Shown here piece after piece: positions 58,301 through 61,877 of a stretch of DNA of 64,000 bases. The DNA is from Liolophura sinensis (taxonomy: Eukaryota > Mollusca > Polyplacophora > Chitonida > Chitonidae). Location of the stretch: assembly GCF_032854445.1 (NCBI RefSeq), contig NC_088300.1, positions 39,954,458 through 40,018,457 of the forward strand, given 5' to 3'. Both the position numbers and the translations under genes were made by a program. Positions within the stretch are counted from its first letter, which is position 1; each line of letters begins with the position of its first letter. The notes beneath the pieces were generated by a model that had not been told where the DNA came from, made no database searches, and saw nothing but the letters and a program-made list of their open reading frames with translations.

Positions 58301-60945
58301 TACTTTATATAGATGTACATTTGTACCAACTAATTCTGTTAATGGCTATCGTAATTCTTCTAAAATTTGGGACAGATATTATTAGTATTGAAAGTAGAAT
58401 ATAACATTTCTTTATCAGCCTTTTGGAAAAGTAAAGATATTAGTATGTTGTTCATTAGATGGGCTAAGCATGTGGGAAAAAAGAAACTCAATATTCCTGT
58501 TATAATCACATGTATATATTGGCTAAAATGAGCATTTTGATTATTTATTTATTTATTGGTGTTTTTACGCTGTACTCAAAAACATTTCACTTATATGACC
58601 AGCTGGGTAATGCCATTCCCAGGCTGCTTGCAGACCTTCGCAGGTTATTACAACAAGGAGAGGAAGGCAGCGTGAAATCGACCTGAACTCATTTCCTGAG
58701 TCATTGTGCTGCATTAGCACCCTAACCGCTTTGTTTTGTGCATGGCATTTTGTGTTTTTTGGATAATATGAAGTTACCTCCAATAACATATCCTAGAGGT
58801 ATAGATTCCTCACTGTTTTATTACTCAAGACCGGTGTGTGGTTTGTTATAGCTCTTGCTGCATGGTTTAATAGATGTAAGAAGAGTTACACTGTTTTAAC
58901 TGTAAGCCATTTACCTTTCTCAAACCTATGCAGATGCGGGTAAACCATTCCAAAGTGTCACTCAGGAACTGTAGACTAAATCATTGCAGTATGTCCCACA
59001 CATTGGTTATATGTGTTCAATCTGTCTGTAATGTGGTGGTGTCATAGAATTTTTGGGGCAGGGAGTGAGATGTAACGGCACATCATCATGAGTCATTTTG
59101 GGTGGTGGGACGTGGGTTGGAGCTGTGTCAGGATTATGGCGTGTTTTTTAATTAATAAGGTGTAACTGATTGTGATCGTGACAAGCTGTCAATGAGGTGA
59201 ATCATGTGGCAAGCTGTCAATGAGGTGAATCATGTGGTAAGCTGTCAGTGAGGTGAATCATGTGGCAAGCTGTCTCTGAGGTGAATCATGTGGCAAGCTG
59301 TCAGTGAGGTGAATCATGTGGCAAGCTGTCTCTGAGGTGAATCATGTGGCAAGCTGTCAATGAGGTGAATCATGTGGCAAGCTGTCTCTGAGGTGAATCA
59401 TGTGGTAAGCTGTCAGTGAGGTGAATCATGTGGCAAGCTGTCAATGAGGTGAATCATGTGGTAAGCTGTCACTGAGGTGAATCGTGTGGCAAGCTGTCAA
59501 TGAGGTGAATCATGTGGTAAGCTGTCAGTGAGGTGAATCGTGTGGCAAGCTGTCAATGAGGTGAATCATGTGGTAAGCTGTCTCTGAGGTGAATCATGTG
59601 GTAAGCTGCCAGTTAGGTGAATCATGTGGTAAGCTGCCAGTGAGGTGAATCGTGTGGCAAGCTGTCAATGAGGTGAATCATGTGGTAAGCTGTCTCTGAG
59701 GTGAATCGTGTGGCCAGCTGTCAGGGAGGCGAATCATGTGGTAAGCTGTCAGTGAGGTGAATCATGTGGCCAGCTGTCAGTGAGGTGAATCATGTGGCCA
59801 GCTGTCAGGTGAATCATGTGGTAAGCTGTCAGTGAGGTGAATCGTGTGGCAAGCTGTCACTGAGGTGAATCATGTGGTGAGCTGTCACTGAGGTGAATCA
59901 TGAGGTAAGCTGTCAGTGAGGTGAACTATGTGGCCAGCTGTCACTGAGGTGAATCATGTGGCACAGGATAAGCAAGGAACCATTGAAAAGCTTGATCAAA
60001 TTGCTGTTAACAGAAGCAATTTTTGCTTTGTTTGTTGAGAATGGCTCTGCTGCAATGATGTCAAACTGTTCTCGAGTTAGGGAGAAAGCTCCACTGTTTT
60101 CGCATGTGACACACAGATGGTCAGTTGGGACCTAAAGGCTTCGCTCACACTGCAAAAGTTACTCACATGACCAATTAGACCCTGAAGACTCCACTCTTGT
60201 AATTACTGCAATACTGACTCACATGACCAAAGCGGACCCTAAAGACTCCACTTTTGTAATTACTGGAATAATTAGCAGGACTAATTGGACCCTAAAAATT
60301 TGACTTGTAATTACTGCAAAATTGAGACACATGACATATTGGGCCTTAAAACTTGACTCTTGTTATTACTGCAAAAGTGAGACACGTTACCAACTGGACC
60401 CTAAAAACTTCACTCTTGTAATTACCGCAAAAGTGACACATTCAAGTAAATCAAGGTGTTGATGTTGATATCACTAACTTGGTTTAAATGAAGATGGGTT
60501 CCAACCAACTTCTGAAACAATTTTATTGATGAATGCTGATGTTATAGTTCCGCGTGAAATGTGGGTGTTGATGTTAACCCTAAAAAAAAACATACATGTG
60601 TCGCACAGGCTCCATAGGTCATATTATCTAGTGGTAGCAGTGGTATAAAGCAAGTGTGGGCAGTGCACATGCTCTGTGAAGGAGTATGCAATATGATGTG
60701 GTTAACTGAAGGTTACAGGTGTAAATGTTGGTCTGTAGTAACTTGACAAAGGTGCATGGTTCACCCCGGTATCCTCCAACAGTAACACTGACAGCCGTGA
60801 TGTTAAACAACAAATAAATAAATAAATGTTGGTTTATTTTCAGATTGTTATCCAGGCAGGGGATGAGGAACATGGGATGATTCAGGTGATGGCTGCCAAC
60901 AAGAAACAGGCCATGTGTCCTCTGAAATACCTTCAGGAAGTTTGA
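1171..60945 (+). CDS. STAC: STAC-family SH3/cysteine-rich adaptor gene, whole locus with introns
   Basis: Overview of the only gene recognised. STAC proteins are cytoplasmic adaptors that bind L-type (CaV1) channels, help traffic them and slow their inactivation in muscle and neurons; SH3-1 binds the channel II-III loop (family knowledge). The assignment rests on the C-terminal order: SH3-1 with YVVLYHF, DSSDPDWWK and GYFPATYV, then a degenerate second SH3 ending in PLKYLQEV plus stop. HEIDPVYSLLK upstream corresponds to the VDPVY segment that follows the C1 domain in vertebrate STAC. Summed exons give about 413 residues without the variable linker exons and about 589 with all four; vertebrate STACs are about 360-410. 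Introns range from 109 bp to 18 kb. Oddities: a phase conflict at the first junction, no C1 exon found, and triplicated linker exons. SH3 part near certain; 5' structure provisional. Confidence 0.88.
1348..1456 (+). other. 109-bp intron with a pyrimidine-rich 3' end
   Basis: A strong donor (gtaaga) at 1348 and a T-rich tract ending in gatgacag at 1456 bound a short intron. Reading straight through reaches a stop at 1462-1464, so retention truncates the protein. The flanking exons do not match in phase. Confidence 0.5.
1457..1568 (+). CDS. STAC: STAC exon, coiled-coil-like segment
   Basis: The exon encodes 37 full codons after one carried base. The product is charged and helix-prone, with a heptad-like run YEKVYETQEDLCRKRNEIRL followed by ANMQLAAVRAQ. 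It fits a short coiled coil or amphipathic helix; vertebrate STACs lack an obvious equivalent that I know of. The acceptor is a long pyrimidine tract plus gacag, and the donor is CAG|gtaaga. It ends in phase 0 and joins the exon at 19709 in frame. The other two frames hit stops within 11 bases, so the reading frame is clear. The ATG at 1542-1544 could start a shorter isoform. Confidence 0.65.
1868..1992 (+). repeat. 28-bp tandem repeat, about 4.5 copies
   Basis: The unit begins ttggttccattgtttagatg and runs head to tail. One internal copy is shortened to ttggttccattgttgcaa. Confidence 0.9.
2460..2612 (+). repeat. Dispersed repeat R, copy 1 of 3
   Basis: It shares an ordered set of words with copies at 18806 and 42162: gagacaaaactacat, gtataattt, atcagtc, aataatg, ttcagaat, and cttgcaaacatgcaaaaa. 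All three copies are plus strand. I see no tRNA head, terminal inverted repeat or coding remnant, so it is unclassified. Confidence 0.75.
2700..2850 (+). repeat. Dispersed repeat S, copy 1 of 2
   Basis: It is clearly similar to 58382-58534 over about 150 bp, sharing aacatttcttt-like sequence, cttttggaaaag, agatgg, and atgtatattggctaaaa. The family is unclassified. Confidence 0.75.
3768..4088. repeat. 32-bp AT-rich minisatellite, about 10 copies
   Basis: Units read like aacatgtacatacatgtaat followed by atatacatacat, with point changes between units. All three minus frames stay open through the array because it lacks stops on that strand; those frames are repeat artefacts. Confidence 0.93.
5841..6090 (+). 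mobile_element. tRNA-derived SINE, family A, near full length
   Basis: A diverged tRNA-like head (ggcctctgtggccgagggga) is followed by the family body (gtctgccagcaacctgtgga), then gtgaaatattcttgaatatg, gtaaaacacc and the aaataaat tail. Confidence 0.88.
8140..8250 (+). repeat. Short G-rich tandem repeat (aggtgggcct-like units)
   Basis: About ten 10-bp units of aggtgggcct and variants such as aggttggact run in tandem. Confidence 0.85.
8384..8553 (+). repeat. 85-bp tandem duplication
   Basis: Two adjacent, nearly identical 85-bp units start with ctataatgcc and end with ggtcagtggg(t/c)aat. The few differences suggest a recent duplication. Confidence 0.93.
9219..9362. mobile_element. 144-bp MITE with 20-bp perfect terminal inverted repeats
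   Basis: The left end gggccactttcacaaaactt is exactly the reverse complement of the right end at 9343-9362. The flanks are CTA and CTG, compatible with a degraded 3-bp target duplication of the PIF/Harbinger kind. It has no coding capacity. Confidence 0.85.
9533..9735 (+). mobile_element. tRNA-derived SINE, family A, lacking its tail
   Basis: The head is well preserved, with an A-box region ggctcagttggttagcgcgc and a B-box region gagttcaagt, then the family body to accataatgctggc. The usual 3' tail is missing; the sequence runs directly into a family C head. Confidence 0.92.
9736..9900 (+). mobile_element. SINE family C 5' fragment (tRNA-like head)
   Basis: The stretch gtggccaaatgggtagggcg, then cgaggtcgggagaccctaga and tcaaacc, has tRNA-like A and B boxes. 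The following gatcataccaaagattttaa matches the start of the family C copy at 30838. The fragment fades out into AT-rich sequence. Confidence 0.65.
10866..11010 (+). mobile_element. SINE family C internal fragment
   Basis: It matches the middle of the copy at 30838-31165: tgccttgcactgagaggtta, aacaggactggttggcc, ggcagcactttggc and gaagacacagtatatgt. Neither head nor tail is present. Confidence 0.75.
11933..12057. mobile_element. 125-bp foldback element
   Basis: Arms at 11947-11983 and 11998-12034 are inverted copies (gatatcagatttattaaacg against its near-complement) around a 14-bp loop. Weaker symmetry extends out to aggatatg and catatcct. The structure suggests a MITE or one end of a larger DNA transposon. 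Confidence 0.75.
12475..12786 (-). other. Unrecognised 103-codon open frame, possibly transposon-derived
   Basis: The frame contains ANFRPGDIVKIDKKGRANVI and VEILGIDCDIKLS, which look more protein-like than neighbouring frames. It lies about 400 bp from the foldback element. I recognise no family and see no splice sites. A transposase or accessory-protein remnant is possible; chance is also possible. Confidence 0.25.
12961..13300 (+). mobile_element. SINE family B, near full length
   Basis: The body includes ggtcaagttacacctaagac, gaaagaggaagttgtaactt, atggaaatccgtcctgcaac and aaggaggcacattacacg. The tail reads cgtcatatgactgaaaaatt, then gttaagtacaacgtttaacc and (cact)n. The tail is shared with family C although the bodies differ. 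Confidence 0.85.
16898..17002 (-). mobile_element. 5'-truncated family A SINE with perfect 16-bp target duplication
   Basis: A minus-strand 3' fragment (tail as tttatttacttattggtg, then gttttatgcagtactt) is flanked by gaattgtatcttttgt at 16882-16897 and 17003-17018. Exact flanking duplications mark the insertion edges, so the truncation happened at integration. Confidence 0.92.
17033..17292 (+). mobile_element. Full-length family A SINE with 13-bp target duplication
   Basis: The element runs from ggggcctctgtggttcagat to the (aaat)n tail. It is flanked by tctgatacatgta at 17020-17032 and 17293-17305. It carries a tRNA-like promoter region and an intact cggcgtaaaacaccaatc tail. Confidence 0.96.
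18806..18962 (+). repeat. Dispersed repeat R, copy 2 of 3
   Basis: It is colinear with 2460-2612 and 42162-42300: agagacaaaactacattgct, gtataatttgatcagtctac, cagaataatgcc, and cttgcaaacacgcaaaaag. Confidence 0.75.
19709..19894 (+). CDS. STAC: STAC exon, Lys/Glu-rich segment
   Basis: Sixty-two codons, phase 0 at both ends. The acceptor is gtgtttcttcag and the donor TTG|gtaagt, both strong. The product starts VDMLTPKQNG, has a helix-prone IKGMWKKAFKTLKS patch, and ends in a highly charged EKSEKDKEKEKDKGKG run. The basic amphipathic patch could contact membrane or channel, but that is inference. No domain is recognised. It joins the preceding coiled-coil exon and the following exon at 29650 in frame. 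As a phase 0-0 exon it could be skipped without a frameshift. Confidence 0.82.
20930..20998 (+). mobile_element. Family A SINE tail remnant
   Basis: Degraded 3' end: gctgccattgtaatattaaa, then tgaaatattcttaagtaggg and tgtaaaacaggaatcg. Confidence 0.6.
25684..25699. repeat. Poly-C run of 16
   Basis: An uninterrupted run of C, likely length-polymorphic and prone to sequencing error. Confidence 0.95.
28015..28440 (+). repeat. Pyrimidine-rich minisatellite (tgtgtgcctttacctctcc-like)
   Basis: Units of about 19-26 bp repeat head to tail for over 400 bp. The 5' units read tgtgtgcatttacctcaca and later ones tgcctctacctctcctatg. All three plus frames stay open only because the unit lacks stops. Confidence 0.92.
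28691..28717. repeat. Poly-G run of 27
   Basis: An uninterrupted run of G, with potential for G-quadruplex formation. The length may be unreliable. Confidence 0.95.
29650..29728 (+). CDS. STAC: STAC short basic exon
   Basis: The exon encodes 26 codons plus one base. The product begins IKRSSFTKLRKDSKEKDD and ends VTEGEQEV. Acceptor ttaccattgcag and donor TCT|gtaagt are good. RSSF and LRKDS look like basophilic-kinase sites. The one leftover base (T) is completed by CT at 34475 to give Ser, so the two exons join in frame. In vertebrate STAC a C1 zinc finger would sit between this kind of basic region and the VDPVY-like segment; no C1 exon was found in the 4.7-kb intron. Confidence 0.75.
30838..31165 (+). 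mobile_element. SINE family C, near full length
   Basis: A partial tRNA-like head (gggatcaaaccctggtcg) is followed by gctgcctctcctggcgctca, gcactgagaggttaggg, aacaggactggttggcgcag, ggcggcagcactttggccgc and the tail catatgactgaaaaatcgtt ending in a catacata run. Confidence 0.85.
32504..32530. repeat. (GACT)n microsatellite
   Basis: Between six and seven tandem gact tetranucleotides. Confidence 0.9.
32611..33305 (-). mobile_element. Family A SINE split by a second insertion, 14-bp target duplication
   Basis: The tail half (ttatttgattggtgttttac, then gctgtactcaag) lies at 32611-32654 and the body and head at about 33112-33305 (ctgcggccattattatggtg, caggttgctgacagc, caactcacagcgactgca). The pair is bracketed by tacttgcactgtgt at 32597-32610 and 33306-33319. 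Exact outer duplications show that both halves belong to one SINE. A poly-G run of 19 at 33161-33179 replaces the usual short G stretch. Confidence 0.9.
32655..33111. mobile_element. About 457-bp unclassified insertion inside a SINE
   Basis: The insert separates the two SINE halves, so it arrived later. Its ends (tattatacctcgtaacgtta and, read inward from the right, tattacacggatagtgc) share a weak TATTAYACS-like inverted start. No transposase was recognised. Exact edges are uncertain by several bases. Confidence 0.7.
34112..34408 (+). mobile_element. Degenerate family A SINE
   Basis: The body is diverged (gttcaagtccagcttatgct, cctatgtgggaatgtctgcc) and the tail reads gagaacggtgtaaaacacca then atcaaataaataaa. 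It ends less than 70 bp upstream of the STAC exon acceptor at 34474. Confidence 0.8.
34475..34636 (+). CDS. STAC: STAC exon with the post-C1 signature HEIDPVYSLLK
   Basis: The exon starts with two bases completing Ser, then encodes 53 codons and one leftover G. HEIDPVYSLLKCAADL aligns by eye with the VDPVYETL segment just after C1 in vertebrate STAC. A Ser/Gly/Cys-rich tail follows, including PCTNTTCSGHKHGIEC, ending SSSPSSS. The C-x4-C and H-x-H content is suggestive but too short for a C1 finger. Acceptor ctgttgcag and donor TCAG|gtaaac. In vertebrates the linker that begins here has been reported to suppress Ca-dependent inactivation of channels (family knowledge). The phase 1 end matches all four linker-exon candidates and the exon at 51980. 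Confidence 0.86.
35982..36012. repeat. Perfect 13-bp inverted repeat with 5-bp loop
   Basis: Arms tatataaagtata and tatactttatata flank catta. It could form a cruciform; no other signal suggests function. Confidence 0.85.
36113..36322 (-). mobile_element. 5'-truncated family A SINE with 13-bp target duplication
   Basis: The minus-strand element runs from the tail (tttatttgtttgattggtgt) through cggcgatggccagcattatg to the B-box region. It is flanked by aacatgcttagta at 36100-36112 and 36323-36335. The tRNA head upstream of the B box is absent, lost at integration. Confidence 0.94.
37530..37712 (+). repeat. Local duplication, two diverged copies
   Basis: Two segments about 115 bp apart share ccacccatagtaca and gatttgcatatcaaagac in the same order. 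Confidence 0.6.
38668..39267. mobile_element. Harbinger-like DNA transposon remnant with MADF-domain fragment
   Basis: The ends are inverted: taaagccccgtacagactat at the left matches taaagccccatccagactgt read inward from the right, continuing into ccaaca and ctcaac. Subterminal gttgagtcaacaag motifs repeat. A plus frame near 38993-39055 reads QEYEKYPCLYNTLSKDYKDR, the N-terminal signature of an MADF/Myb-like DNA-binding domain often carried by PIF/Harbinger elements. Stops interrupt the frame and there is no room for a transposase, so it is non-autonomous. Confidence 0.8.
40241..40347 (+). CDS. Weak candidate alternative 3'-terminal exon
   Basis: A good pyrimidine tract and cttcccag precede an open stretch in the right phase to follow the exon at 34475. 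It would add GMHDLVAQSLGGEFKYFY and 17 more residues before TGA. An aataaa lies at 40505-40510. No homology is recognised and no downstream donor is convincing. It may be a transposon scrap. Confidence 0.2.
42162..42300 (+). repeat. Dispersed repeat R, copy 3 of 3
   Basis: It is colinear with 2460 and 18806: gatacaaaactacactggtc, atcagtctacacagaataat, gcttgaataaacacctcgca. Confidence 0.75.
42912..43140 (+). mobile_element. Diverged family A SINE
   Basis: The head is eroded. The body has gagttcaagtccagctcatg, gtatgtgggaaggtctga and caacctgcagatgatcgtga, and the tail has aatattcttgaatacggagc and (aaat)n. Confidence 0.85.
43452..43918 (+). repeat. 45-bp minisatellite, about 10 copies
   Basis: The unit is catagctgccaggtacatgt followed by atgtgcatgtggggcccatgtgtct. 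Because 45 is a multiple of three, open frames persist on both strands and read as 15-residue repeats. They have no start or splice context and are treated as non-coding. Confidence 0.94.
44578..44655 (+). repeat. 21-bp tandem repeat, about 3.5 copies
   Basis: Exact units of ggtggtttaatgtttaatga plus t. Confidence 0.93.
45103..45368. mobile_element. Mariner/Tc1-like remnant with transposase C-terminal fragment
   Basis: The ends cagcgtggagcaaaagtctg and, inverted, cagggtggagcaaaagtctg match over more than 30 bp, continuing to acccacaggcaa-like sequence. TA precedes the left end. The plus frame from about 45148 reads KPRTLQALKDNITQEIETL, typical of the C-terminal part of IS630/Tc1/mariner transposases. 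The catalytic region is missing, so this is an internally deleted copy. It ends 150 bp before a STAC linker exon. Confidence 0.85.
45519..45668 (+). CDS. STAC: STAC variable linker exon A
   Basis: A 150-nt exon, phase 1-1, so it can be included or skipped without a frameshift. After completing Ala it reads SDTPRNWRKKLNARMKSFSL, DTPDSPKQLLGIDETTKKKS and HSFTNTCVP. Acceptor gaattccag; donor CCAG|gtatag. It is homologous to the exons at 46068 and 47767, so the three arose by tandem duplication. The basic RKKLNAR with R-x-x-S at MKSFS suggests a phosphorylatable linker module. It sits between the post-C1 segment and SH3-1. I do not know a vertebrate equivalent. Confidence 0.87.
46068..46211 (+). 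CDS. STAC: STAC variable linker exon B
   Basis: A 144-nt exon, phase 1-1, homologous to exon A but two codons shorter. After a completed Val it reads SETPKSWRKKLNARLKSFSV, then DAYDHPMKPLAFDEVKKK and SSFTNTCLG. The acceptor is gaattttcag and the donor GGAG|gtataa. It is the most diverged in the middle (DAYDHPMKPLAFDEV against DTPDSPKQLLGIDET), while both ends are conserved. That pattern points to selection on RKKLNAR-x-KSFS and on SFTNTC. The 399-nt intron separating it from exon A is short for this gene. Confidence 0.87.
46312..46394 (+). repeat. 28-bp tandem repeat, 3 copies
   Basis: The unit is catcttatgtttctcaagtt plus ctatgaat, with one or two changes per copy. Confidence 0.92.
46672..46713. 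repeat. (AT)n/(GTAT)n microsatellite
   Basis: Alternating purine-pyrimidine tract of about 42 bp, mainly at and gtat units. Confidence 0.9.
47703..47762 (+). repeat. 20-bp tandem repeat abutting a splice acceptor
   Basis: Three copies of acatgtgtatgactcatttt, with two variant bases in the middle copy, end directly at the acag acceptor of linker exon C. Each copy contains tgactca, a plausible branch-point sequence. Confidence 0.9.
47767..47916 (+). CDS. STAC: STAC variable linker exon C
   Basis: A 150-nt exon, phase 1-1. After a completed Ala it reads SHSPKTRRKKLNARMKSFSL, DTQEPPKQLLAIDETTKKKS and SSFTNTCLG. It is closest to exon A in protein and has the same length; the donor GGAG|gtatag matches exons A and B. 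Trp in A and B is Arg here (KTRRKKL), making the module more basic. The acceptor region is a 20-bp tandem repeat rather than a classic pyrimidine tract, which may weaken or tune its use. Confidence 0.87.
48781..48864 (+). CDS. STAC: STAC probable linker exon D (84 nt)
   Basis: A strong pyrimidine tract (ttgtctttgtttttccatcc) and ttaccacag acceptor precede an 84-nt open segment ending at AAG|gtagaa. In the phase shared by exons A-C it encodes E, QNGGSPTSHTLFRFLSITG and RAKALWSQ, with no stop. RFLSITGRAKALW looks like a short basic-hydrophobic motif, plausibly a binding helix, but I cannot match it to a known family. It is not homologous to A-C. The call rests on splice signals, phase symmetry and composition. 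Confidence 0.55.
49554..49594 (+). CDS. Weak candidate alternative terminal exon
   Basis: A pyrimidine-rich tract and gatatgcag acceptor precede 41 nt in the linker phase that would end the protein as D-RTVVIPPVPASV before TAG. This would remove both SH3 domains. No poly(A) signal is obvious nearby. Highly tentative. Confidence 0.15.
50062..50120 (+). mobile_element. 59-bp SINE tail insertion with 14-bp target duplication
   Basis: Only the shared family B/C tail is present (cgtcgtcatatgactgaaaa, gttgagtacgacgttaaacc, cactcactcac). It is flanked by tcgaacatggaggt (50048-50061) and tcgaatatggaggt (50121-50134). The single mismatch fits some age. Confidence 0.9.
51027..51521 (-). other. Unrecognised 164-codon open frame
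   Basis: The longest non-repetitive open frame in the window, lying antisense in a STAC intron. It includes SGLKFPPNFNVRMGTTAF and LDSRHRINIRFEVAIHV. I recognise no family and see no splice context or promoter. It may be a transposon-derived segment or chance. Confidence 0.2.
51980..52125 (+). CDS. STAC: STAC Ser-rich linker exon before SH3-1
   Basis: A 146-nt exon, phase 1 to phase 0, so it must bridge the linker exons to SH3-1. After a completed Ala it reads PSSPTDSSLSQSVNRKKLGK, RSSSLEIEESKHRSHSPSPR and DSPITLSP. It is rich in Ser-Pro and R-x-x-S sites and probably disordered and phosphorylated. RKKL, an Arg, Ser and S-L-acidic recur in the same order as RKKLNARMKSFSLD in exons A-C, so it may be a distant member of the same duplication. 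Acceptor gttccag; donor CCT|gtaagt. Confidence 0.85.
52165..52350 (+). mobile_element. Degenerate SINE-like element
   Basis: A B-box-like gttcaaatccagctct, a body with gaggtttgccagctacctgg, and a tail ending attcttgaggatgtcattaa then gtcaaataaat. It is related to family A but strongly diverged. Confidence 0.6.
52899..53160 (+). mobile_element. Full-length family A SINE
   Basis: The head ggcctccgtggctcagttgg and body are well preserved (cagcgtaatgacccaggagt, caacctgccgatggtcgtgg). The tail is altered to gtatggcatgaaaacaacaa. It ends 178 bp before the exon carrying SH3-1. Confidence 0.94.
53338..53426 (+). CDS. STAC: STAC exon: start of SH3-1
   Basis: It encodes 29 codons plus two bases. RSQKKLEKQK leads into EIYVVLYHFRGKEKDDLDLR. 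YVVLYHF is the SH3 ALYDF-type strand and DDLDLR precedes the RT-loop turn; vertebrate STAC has YVALYKF and EDLEMR at the same places. Acceptor tttgtttacag; donor AG|gtaaga. The two leftover bases pair with G at 55033 to make Arg. SH3-1 in vertebrate STACs is the main CaV1 II-III loop-binding surface. Confidence 0.95.
53521..54270 (+). repeat. 83-bp satellite array, 9 copies, with a SINE-like tail
   Basis: Units start at 53521, 53603, 53686, 53769, 53855, 53938, 54021, 54104 and 54187. Each carries acaacgtagagatgtgcaag, gttggaagatataggtatta and gaagttgagtaaggagtaaa followed by acaccc. The end of the array passes into gtgtaaaacaccaatcaaat, the family A SINE tail. Confidence 0.95.
54550..54740 (+). 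mobile_element. Degenerate family A SINE
   Basis: It retains gagcctcttaccaatgctgt, gtgggaaggtctactagcaa, ccataatgctggcagcagtt and gtgaaatattcctgagtatg. Confidence 0.82.
55033..55084 (+). CDS. STAC: STAC exon: middle of SH3-1
   Basis: One carried base plus 17 codons: AGWRISVMDSSDPDWWK after the split Arg. DPDWW is the conserved SH3 WW pair that forms the ligand groove. Length and placement match the vertebrate segment between EDLEMR and WWKG. Acceptor aactttcag; donor AAG|gtgagt, phase 0. Confidence 0.95.
56190..58020. repeat. 21-bp repeat array of about 1.8 kb, diverged 5' part and homogeneous 3' part
   Basis: From about 57040 the unit is gttatagtcctatccaaatc plus a, over 45 copies, with a subfamily catatcagttgtagtcctat near the 3' end. 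Upstream (56220-56690) related units such as agtcacagtcacatctgcac plus c have the same 21-bp period but more divergence and are interrupted by a SINE. With a seven-codon period, one plus frame (288 codons) and two minus frames (202 and 132) stay open; none has a coding context. Confidence 0.93.
56305..56567 (+). mobile_element. Full-length family A SINE inserted in the 21-bp array
   Basis: The element runs from gggggccttcgtggctcatt to cggcgtaaaacaccaatcaa and (aaat)n. It is flanked by cagtcacatct (56294-56304) and cagtcatatct (56568-56578), but the array itself repeats this word, so the duplication is less certain than elsewhere. Confidence 0.93.
58150..58287 (+). CDS. STAC: STAC exon: end of SH3-1 and start of SH3-2
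   Basis: Forty-six codons, phase 0-0. GRHNNKTGYFPATYVIRL completes SH3-1; GYFPATYV is the conserved GxFPxxYV strand. NPGQRVFQVTHAMHL then opens SH3-2, followed by SEGDNGLRLHKDQ, matching the vertebrate segment KIFRCVRTF then QITLKENQ. SH3-2 lacks a canonical ALYDF and is degenerate across the family. Acceptor cccatttctag; the donor CAG|gtgctc is weaker than others here, so read-through could truncate SH3-2. Confidence 0.94.
58382..58534 (+). repeat. Dispersed repeat S, copy 2 of 2
   Basis: It is colinear with 2700-2850: ataacatttctttatcagcc, ttttggaaaagtaaagat, atgtatatattggctaaaa. Confidence 0.75.
58541..58736 (-). mobile_element. Diverged family A SINE
   Basis: The tail (tttatttattggtgttttta, then cgctgtactcaaaaacattt) leads into a shortened body with gcttgcagaccttcgcagg and a head remnant attagcaccctaaccgctt. 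Confidence 0.82.
59183..59962 (+). repeat. 28-bp minisatellite, about 28 copies
   Basis: The unit is aagctgtcaatgaggtgaat plus catgtggc. Variants (caatgag, cagtgag, ctctgag; catgtggc, catgtggt, cgtgtggc) are interspersed, suggesting unequal exchange. Confidence 0.95.
60121..60438 (+). repeat. Diverged tandem repeat of about 52-58 bp, 5-6 copies
   Basis: The phrase gaccctaaagactccactct, then tgtaattactgcaaaagtga, recurs at about 60178, 60236, 60288, 60342 and 60398 with drift. Confidence 0.85.
60790..60828 (+). mobile_element. SINE tail fragment
   Basis: Only cagccgtgatgttaaacaac and (aaat)n are recognisable, immediately before the last STAC exon. Confidence 0.55.
60844..60945 (+). CDS. STAC: STAC last coding exon: end of SH3-2 and stop
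   Basis: Thirty-three codons then TGA (60943-60945). IVIQAGDEEHGMIQVMAANK, then KQAMCPLKYLQEV, matches the family C-terminus, where vertebrate STAC has EEEQDGFIRVLSGKKKG and PLDVLENI/V. The acceptor is tttattttcag, and the reading frame continues directly from 58287. The protein ends three residues after the Leu-x-x-Leu-like strand, as in vertebrates, so the C-terminus appears complete. Confidence 0.95.
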   Translation: MVIQAGDEEHGMIQVMAANKKQAMCPLKYLQEV

Positions 60946-61877
60946 TATAGCGTACAACCAGCAAAACATTGCACGCTTAGGTTATCCGTTATAAAGACAT
61001 GTTTGTGAATTGTGCAGATGTACATATTTATGACATGGCTTCCTATACACATACAGAAACATAAGCAAATCCCAAACTGTGCAATATGTTGTTTTGAATT
61101 TACCTACAGTATCGTAGTCCATAAAGTTATTCATCTGGAACAAATAACAAAATAGCTGTTCGTATACATGTACGGGATTTAATTTTCATCAACTAATCAG
61201 AATTTCTTATAAGGTGTTATACTCAATTCAATCAAATAAATAATATAAAATTTCTTACTGCAAATCTTCTTCATATGTATTCAACCTTTAAGCTTTAAAA
61301 TTTATATGGAAAAAAAAATTGATGGAAAAAGAGTTATAACTATGATAAAGGATCTTTTAATGGGTATCATTATTGAGGGGTGAGGGGCCTTTGGACTGGA
61401 ATTATTTTGAAAGTATTCAGATTTTGATAAAATCCATTGGAGGAAGAGGGGCTGATGTCTAATTTGTATGAGATAATTCTCTGTAATCAGTTGGATTGGT
61501 TGTGATTGTAGTATTCTAGTAGTTCTTTTCTTCACCAGACAAGATGGTCTTGGGAACTTGAAAACCATAACATGGTTTTGTATACTGCAGCTATGTACAC
61601 AGGTTGTGATTCTTGCTAAAATCCTCCTGTAAATTTGCAGACCAACTTGTCTACCTTTTGTCTACCTCTGGTTATTGTCAGTAATTGTAAATATCATTTT
61701 TAATATATATTTATTCATATACAGGTGTATATAATAGCCAGTTGAATCCGAGTTAACGCATAAGCATGTGTATCTCAGTATATACTCGCTATGCTTTTTA
61801 TTTTTTCATTTTTAATGCACATTATTTAGCCTCATTTGCATTCTGGCACAGCTGTATTAATAGTCAAGTAAAATAAA
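60946..61877 (+). other. Probable STAC 3' UTR
   Basis: AT-rich sequence after the stop. Candidate poly(A) signals are aataaa at 61235-61240 and 61872-61877. Which is used cannot be told from sequence. A short telomere-like aaccctaaccctaa follows the second. Confidence 0.45.

Noticed and set aside
59183-59962. CRISPR array
   Set aside because: The 28-bp units are contiguous with no unique spacers, and the genome is animal.
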